64,000 nucleotides of DNA from Homalodisca vitripennis (taxonomy: Eukaryota > Arthropoda > Insecta > Hemiptera > Cicadellidae). Below are positions 63,350-64,000 of this stretch, piece by piece (position 1 is the first letter of the stretch; each line of letters opens with the position of its first letter). The translations under genes were made by a program, and so were the position numbers. Location: the NCBI RefSeq assembly GCF_021130785.1, contig NC_060207.1:194981501-195045500 (forward strand), given 5' to 3'. The notes under the pieces are model-generated. The model saw only the letters and a program-made list of their open reading frames with translations, did no database searches and was not told the DNA's origin.

Positions 63350-63474
63350 CTGTACATGCAAAATAATCTCTTTTTCTGTCCCTAAAACTCAATCTCAGCG
63401 TTGCTGGGCCTTAAAAAGTGTGGCCTTCAAAATGCTAAGAAGGAAAAACTTATTGCCTTCGTCCTCAAAATTTG
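63350..63474 (+). CDS. Candidate degraded MTA exon (ELM2, 'SSSVKQPSLHMSAAAAS')
   Basis: 'tctttttctgtccctaaaac' followed by 'tcaatctcagcgttgctggg' can be read as a damaged form of the codons for SSSVKQPSLHMSAAAAS, the most conserved block of the MTA ELM2 domain. 'gtggccttcaaaatgctaag' would correspond to the following TLFHAM. A donor-like 'gtaaca' lies at 63475. It follows the exon at 60150-60363 in the correct order. Confidence 0.4.
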
Positions 63475-64000
63475 GTAACAAGATTAATTAATCTTTTGTC
63501 CCTTAATATGAAATTACAAGGTTTTAAATTTGTTTTTAATACAAATCGTTTTTAAATTGTTTTAATTTAAAAAAAGTTTTTACTTAAATATTTTTAAATA
63601 TAAAGTTTTTAAATTTTGGATTTTTAAAAAGGGTTTTCTGAAATGGGGGAAAAAAAATCGGGAAAGTAATGGGGTAAGGTACTTTTAAAAAATATTTATA
63701 TAACTTATAAATCAATAAAAATTGATTTAGAACAAAATAACTAAGGAATTGACTCCAAATTTTATAATTGATTGAAAAAGTTTTAATTATTTTTGTAAAT
63801 TTCAAATTTTTTAAAATTGTTAAAATAAAAAAGAATTTTTAATTAAAAATAATTAAAGATATTTAATTATATTATCTAATCTTCAATCATAAAATTATTT
63901 TATCTTTTTAAGAAATTTTATTTAAATGTTTTTTTTAAATAAAAAATTTTTTAAAAAACCTTTGGATATTTGAAATTTTTTTTAAAAATATTTTTAATAT

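Overview
The window is eukaryotic nuclear DNA, most likely from an insect. It is AT-rich, has very long introns with canonical GT/AG borders, fossil Tc1/mariner-type transposases, TTAA-bounded piggyBac-like miniature elements and many minisatellites. A hemipteran is my guess, held weakly, because nothing here fixes the species. Most open reading frames in the window have no ATG or are chance or repeat-driven frames.

The one gene I recognise with confidence is an MTA (metastasis-associated protein, NuRD subunit) gene on the + strand. Two clean exons at 9084-9151 and 14121-14214 encode consecutive pieces of the N-terminal BAH domain with matching splice phases. The start exon is not visible and probably lies upstream of position 1. 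Four further MTA exons (about 58221-58279, 58849-59065, 60150-60363 and 63350-63474) can be made out, in the right order and strand, inside a stretch whose bases look corrupted. If so, nearly the whole window is introns of this gene, with one intron of about 44 kb.

A second candidate gene is seen only as a minus-strand terminal exon (16420-16623) with its own acceptor, stop codon and poly(A) signal, nested inside the large MTA intron.

Layout. 0-9 kb: AT-rich DNA with two fossil DDE transposases, a 770-bp foldback element, two copies of a dispersed repeat family and a 55-bp minisatellite. 9-14.2 kb: MTA exons, another dispersed repeat copy and a terminal-inverted-repeat element. 14.2-24.8 kb: the nested terminal exon, a 140-bp minisatellite and a 62-bp array with higher-order structure. 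24.9-49 kb: a run of CpG-rich islands (about 25.0, 32.0, 35.0, 42.8, 44.4 and 48.5 kb) alternating with miniature inverted-repeat elements, two unrelated 96-bp minisatellites, a 107-bp minisatellite and three CTGARGA-stem-GAAA motifs resembling a hammerhead core. 49.5-51 kb: another dispersed repeat copy. 51-64 kb: sequence of a different texture, with stretched homopolymers, bases smeared into their neighbours and a 186-nt poly-C run. This looks like a failed assembly consensus rather than biology, although degraded MTA exons show through it.
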